Position numbers and translations under genes: made by a program. Shown here piece after piece: positions 40,071-42,792 of a stretch of 42,792 nucleotides of DNA. Source of the DNA: SXOA01 sp051004015 (GTDB taxonomy: Bacteria > Planctomycetota > Planctomycetia > Pirellulales > Pirellulaceae). The notes under the pieces are model-generated. The model was given only the letters and a program-made list of their open reading frames with translations, was not told the DNA's origin and did no database searches. The DNA lies in contig JBPCKT010000125.1 in NCBI GenBank assembly GCA_051004015.1, positions 1-42,792 on the forward strand, given 5' to 3'. Position 1 is the first letter of the stretch. Every line of letters starts with the position of its first letter.

Positions 40071-42278
40071 ATGAAAACCCTTTCCGTTATTCTGGCCAAT
40101 GCCGCGTCCCTTTCACTGGTGCTCCTTGCGGGCTGTCAGCCACCGTCCGCGCCCCGGCCCATTCCTCTGAAGGCGCCTTCCGGAGCGTCCCTGACGACCA
40201 GTGGTGCTCCCATCACCCCGGCGACGAAGACCGGTGGCAAGAATGCGGCCGCGCCCGTCGCGACGAAGGCCGAGAAAAAGCCTGCCGAAAAATCCGCCCC
40301 AAAGGCCGCTGCGGAAAAGCCCGCAGCCGAAAAGACAACAGCCGCGGATGGTGTGCTTCCGGTGAAGCCACTCCAGAAAGGCCCTTGGGCCCAGTGGGGG
40401 GGCAACAGTATGAGGAACAACACGCCCGAGTCCAGCGAAGTCTTCACCGGTTTCCATCCGGGCGGATTCGATCGCAAGACTGGGGCCTGGAAAAAGGACA
40501 AGGCGAAAAACATCCTCTGGGTTTCCTCCGTCGGCAGCCAGACCTATGGCAACCCCGTGGTGTCCGGCGGTAGGCTTCTGGTCGGCACCAACAACAGCTT
40601 TGGGTATCTGAAACGCTATCCCGATGACATCGACCTGGGCTGCCTCCTCTGTTTCGATGAAAAAGACGGCAAGTTCCTCTGGCAGCATTCCAGCGAGAAG
40701 CTTCCCACGGGCCGCGTCAACGATTGGCCGCTGATGGGCATTTGCTGCGCGCCACTGATCGAAGGGGACAAGCTCTGGTTCGTCACCAGCCGCGGCGAGG
40801 TCCGCTGCCTCGATCTGGAGGGCTACTTGGACGGCGAGGATGACGGCCCCGTGAAGAATGAACCGGCCAAGCTCTTCGACCTGGCAAAGGCCGAAGACGT
40901 CGCTGAAGATAAAGTCCAGCCCATCATGGACGGCCTGGACGCCGGCAAGCTGACGGACGACATCAAGGCCCGGCTGGAAAAGGCCGGCGCGAAGATCGAC
41001 GGCGATGTGGTCGTGACCAAGGACGAAACGGCCCAGGGCCCCGCCAAGAAATGGAAGTTCCAGGCCGAAGTGGGGGGCAAGAAGCGGGACTTCTTCGTCA
41101 CGCTCACCGGCCCGCGGCTCGCCGCGTTCAGGATCACCACCCCGGATGACAAAGACGAAGCCGACGTAATCTGGAGCTTCAACATGATGACCGAGCTGGG
41201 ATCGTTCCAGCACAACATGTGCAGTTGCTCGGTGACCACTTATGGCGATATCCTGTTCGTGAATACATCCAACGGCGTGGACGACGCTCACATCGCTCCC
41301 CCGGCCCCCGACGCTCCCAGCTTTGTCGCCATGGACAAGACGACGGGCAAGGTTTTGTGGACCGACAACTCCCCCCGCGGCAACATCTTGCATGGGCAGT
41401 GGTCCAGTCCCGCGGTGGCCGTGATCGGCGGCGTTCCGCAGGTCATCTTCGGCGGCGGCGACGGCTGGATGTACTCCTTCAAGGCCGACCAGGGGAAGGA
41501 CGGAAAGCCGGAATTTCTCTGGAAGTTTGACGCCAACCCCAAGGACTCGATCCTGGAGCTCGGCGGCAAGGGAACGCGCAACGACATCATCGCCACGCCG
41601 GTGGTCTACGACGACAAAGTCTATTTTCCCACCGGGCAGGATCCCGAACACGGCGAAGGCAGGGGCATTCTGTGGTGCATCGACCCGACCAAACGGGGCG
41701 ACATCAGCGAGATGCTGGCGGTCAATCGCAAGGATCCCAAGACCCCCATCGAGTTCAAGCGGGTCCAGGCCGTAGTGGAAGAGGAAGGGGACATGGCGAT
41801 TCCCAATCCCAATTCCGGCGTCGTTTGGAAGTACACGGAGCAAGACAACGACGGCGACGGCAAGATCGGCAACGAAGAAAACCCAGACGGCTTCACCGAG
41901 AAGTTTCACCGCAGCATCGGCACGGTGGCGATCAAAAATGGCCTGCTCTTCGCGCCAGACTACAGCGGCCTGCTCCATTGTCTGGATGCCAAGACCGGCA
42001 AGGTCCACTGGACCTACGACATGCTGGCCGCCTCCTGGGGTTCGCCGCTGATTGTGGGGGACTACGTATACGTCGGCGACGAAGACGGCGACATCGCCAT
42101 CCTCAAGCTGAGCTCGAAAATGGAGCTGGTGGGCAAGGAAATCAACATGGGAAGCTCCGTCCTCAGCAGCCCCATCCTGGCGAACGACACGCTCTTCATC
42201 GCCACCCGCGAGAAGATTTTTGCCATCAAGCCCGGCAAGGCAGGAGAGTCACCCGCCGCGGCCGGCGGAGGGAAGTAG
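40071..42278 (+). CDS. PQQ-like beta-propeller lipoprotein with EF-hand-like loop
   Basis: The ATG at 40071, after CCGGAG, gives 735 residues and a lipoprotein signal: a hydrophobic run ending LVLLAGC, with the lipidated cysteine at about 23. An alanine/lysine/proline-rich spacer (about 50-95) probably spans away from the membrane. Propeller repeats follow (PWAQWGGNSMRN, LLCFDEKDGKFLWQ, FVAMDKTTGKVLWTD, LHCLDAKTGKVHWTYD). Blade parts are interrupted by a ~90-residue insertion (about 265-360). Residues 592-603 read DNDGDGKIGNEE, a full EF-hand calcium loop. The frame start at 40008 lies just after a repeat and lacks a signal, so it was not used. A receiver-like gene starts 5 bp after the stop. 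Confidence 0.87.
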   Translation: MKTLSVILANAASLSLVLLAGCQPPSAPRPIPLKAPSGASLTTSGAPITPATKTGGKNAAAPVATKAEKKPAEKSAPKAAAEKPAAEKTTAADGVLPVKPLQKGPWAQWGGNSMRNNTPESSEVFTGFHPGGFDRKTGAWKKDKAKNILWVSSVGSQTYGNPVVSGGRLLVGTNNSFGYLKRYPDDIDLGCLLCFDEKDGKFLWQHSSEKLPTGRVNDWPLMGICCAPLIEGDKLWFVTSRGEVRCLDLEGYLDGEDDGPVKNEPAKLFDLAKAEDVAEDKVQPIMDGLDAGKLTDDIKARLEKAGAKIDGDVVVTKDETAQGPAKKWKFQAEVGGKKRDFFVTLTGPRLAAFRITTPDDKDEADVIWSFNMMTELGSFQHNMCSCSVTTYGDILFVNTSNGVDDAHIAPPAPDAPSFVAMDKTTGKVLWTDNSPRGNILHGQWSSPAVAVIGGVPQVIFGGGDGWMYSFKADQGKDGKPEFLWKFDANPKDSILELGGKGTRNDIIATPVVYDDKVYFPTGQDPEHGEGRGILWCIDPTKRGDISEMLAVNRKDPKTPIEFKRVQAVVEEEGDMAIPNPNSGVVWKYTEQDNDGDGKIGNEENPDGFTEKFHRSIGTVAIKNGLLFAPDYSGLLHCLDAKTGKVHWTYDMLAASWGSPLIVGDYVYVGDEDGDIAILKLSSKMELVGKEINMGSSVLSSPILANDTLFIATREKIFAIKPGKAGESPAAAGGGK

Positions 42279-42283
42279 CGGAG

Positions 42284-42655
42284 ATGCCCAAGCGCGTCCT
42301 TGATGTCGGCAATTGCGTGCCCGACCACGCCGCCATTCGTTCGCTGCTGGAGCGGACGTTTGGCGCGGAGGTGATTCAGACGCACGGCCCCGAGGACACG
42401 CTGGCCGAGCTGCGGTCGGGAGCGTTCGACCTGGTTCTCATTAACCGCAAGCTGGACCAGGATTACAGCGACGGGATGGACATCCTCCGGGCCATTAAAG
42501 GCGATGCCGCGCTCGCCAAGACGCCCGTCATGCTGATCACCAACTATGAGGATCACCAGGCTGCGGCAGTTGCCGTCGGCGCTGAGCCCGGCTTTGGTAA
42601 GTTGAGCTTGAGCACGCCGCAAACGCTGGAGCGGCTGGGGAAGTTTCTCTTGTAG
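42284..42655 (+). CDS. Receiver-like protein without phosphoacceptor aspartate
   Basis: The 123-residue protein is the size of one response-regulator receiver domain and keeps its layout: VLDVGNCVPDHAAIRSLL in strand 1, FDLVLINRKLD at strand 3, a PVMLITNYED switch region (T86) and GKLS with the conserved lysine K106. The phosphoacceptor position after DLVLI holds asparagine (N54), and the acidic pair after strand 1 is largely lost. It should not be phosphorylated in the usual way. No output domain is present. It starts 5 bp after the lipoprotein gene and is probably co-transcribed with it. Confidence 0.75.
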   Translation: MPKRVLDVGNCVPDHAAIRSLLERTFGAEVIQTHGPEDTLAELRSGAFDLVLINRKLDQDYSDGMDILRAIKGDAALAKTPVMLITNYEDHQAAAVAVGAEPGFGKLSLSTPQTLERLGKFLL

Positions 42656-42766
42656 GGTGCTGTTTCTACCCCTGTGAAGCTATCACGGGGCAGCTTGTTT
42701 TAGGTGATTCGTCCATACTATTCCCTGAGGGTTGGCTTCGCTAAAGCATTTTCTCAGGAGACGGTT

Positions 42767-42792
42767 ATGGCATCGGAGGCGTTGTTTCAGCG
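42767..42792 (+). CDS. Start of a gene cut by the right edge
   Basis: An ATG at 42767 follows AGGAG by 6 bp, a strong binding site, and opens the frame MASEALFQ up to the window end. Only eight full codons are visible, so no function can be given. Confidence 0.5.

Noticed and set aside
40113..42008. 631-residue minus-strand frame
   Set aside because: Antisense of the PQQ-propeller lipoprotein gene; no recognisable motif.

Overview
This window looks like a chromosomal piece of a planctomycete. The evidence is family content. There are two tandem DUF1559 prepilin-like proteins with the H-X9-DG motif. There is a DUF1549/DUF1553 cytochrome, a DUF1501 protein and a WD40 protein carrying a planctomycete-type cytochrome c domain. 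There are also PQQ-propeller exported proteins, an NPCBM protein and many palindromic repeats between (and inside) genes. Base composition is GC-rich throughout. I cannot place it below phylum with confidence. No rRNA, tRNA or CRISPR array was seen.

Layout. 1-3083: the tail of an ISL3-like transposase, a GH2-like beta-sandwich protein of unclear role next to a ThiF/MoeB-like E1 enzyme, and a MazF-type toxin with a non-MazE antitoxin. 3102-6187: a secreted NPCBM protein divergent from a small membrane-anchored protein. 6327-14318: a large plus-strand type II secretion/type IV pilus-like cluster. It encodes three GspF-family membrane proteins, I-, J- and K-like pseudopilins, two DUF1559 prepilin-like proteins and a small membrane protein. 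No ATPase, secretin or prepilin peptidase is present. 14324-20562: a minus-strand operon DUF1553 > DUF1501 > WD40-cytochrome. 21006-24954: a pyruvate:ferredoxin oxidoreductase (NifJ type) split into two adjacent genes. 25049-25829: a small protein and a tandem pair of related HTH-like proteins.

25919-35917: housekeeping and mixed genes. These are a PPP-type phosphatase divergent from an M24 peptidase, a UvrD/PcrA helicase, a GT2 glycosyltransferase, a Tat-like exported protein, a shortened MnmE-like GTPase, an SDR, and a PIG-L-like protein translationally coupled to a glycosyltransferase. 35927-42655: a long-form PurB, two PQQ-propeller exported proteins (the second a lipoprotein) and a receiver-like protein that lacks the phosphoacceptor aspartate. 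The first codons of a further gene lie at the right edge.

The most notable structure is a set of hairpin repeats of at least six types. Most lie between genes, but two sit at the 5' ends of consecutive pseudopilin-cluster genes, where they lengthen the leader regions, and one lies inside the MnmE-like GTPase gene. The other strong points are the ATPase-less GspF/pseudopilin cluster, the split NifJ with an extra C-terminal domain, the MnmE-like GTPase lacking the C-terminal catalytic end, and the degenerate receiver. All functional calls come from reading motifs by eye; no database search was run.
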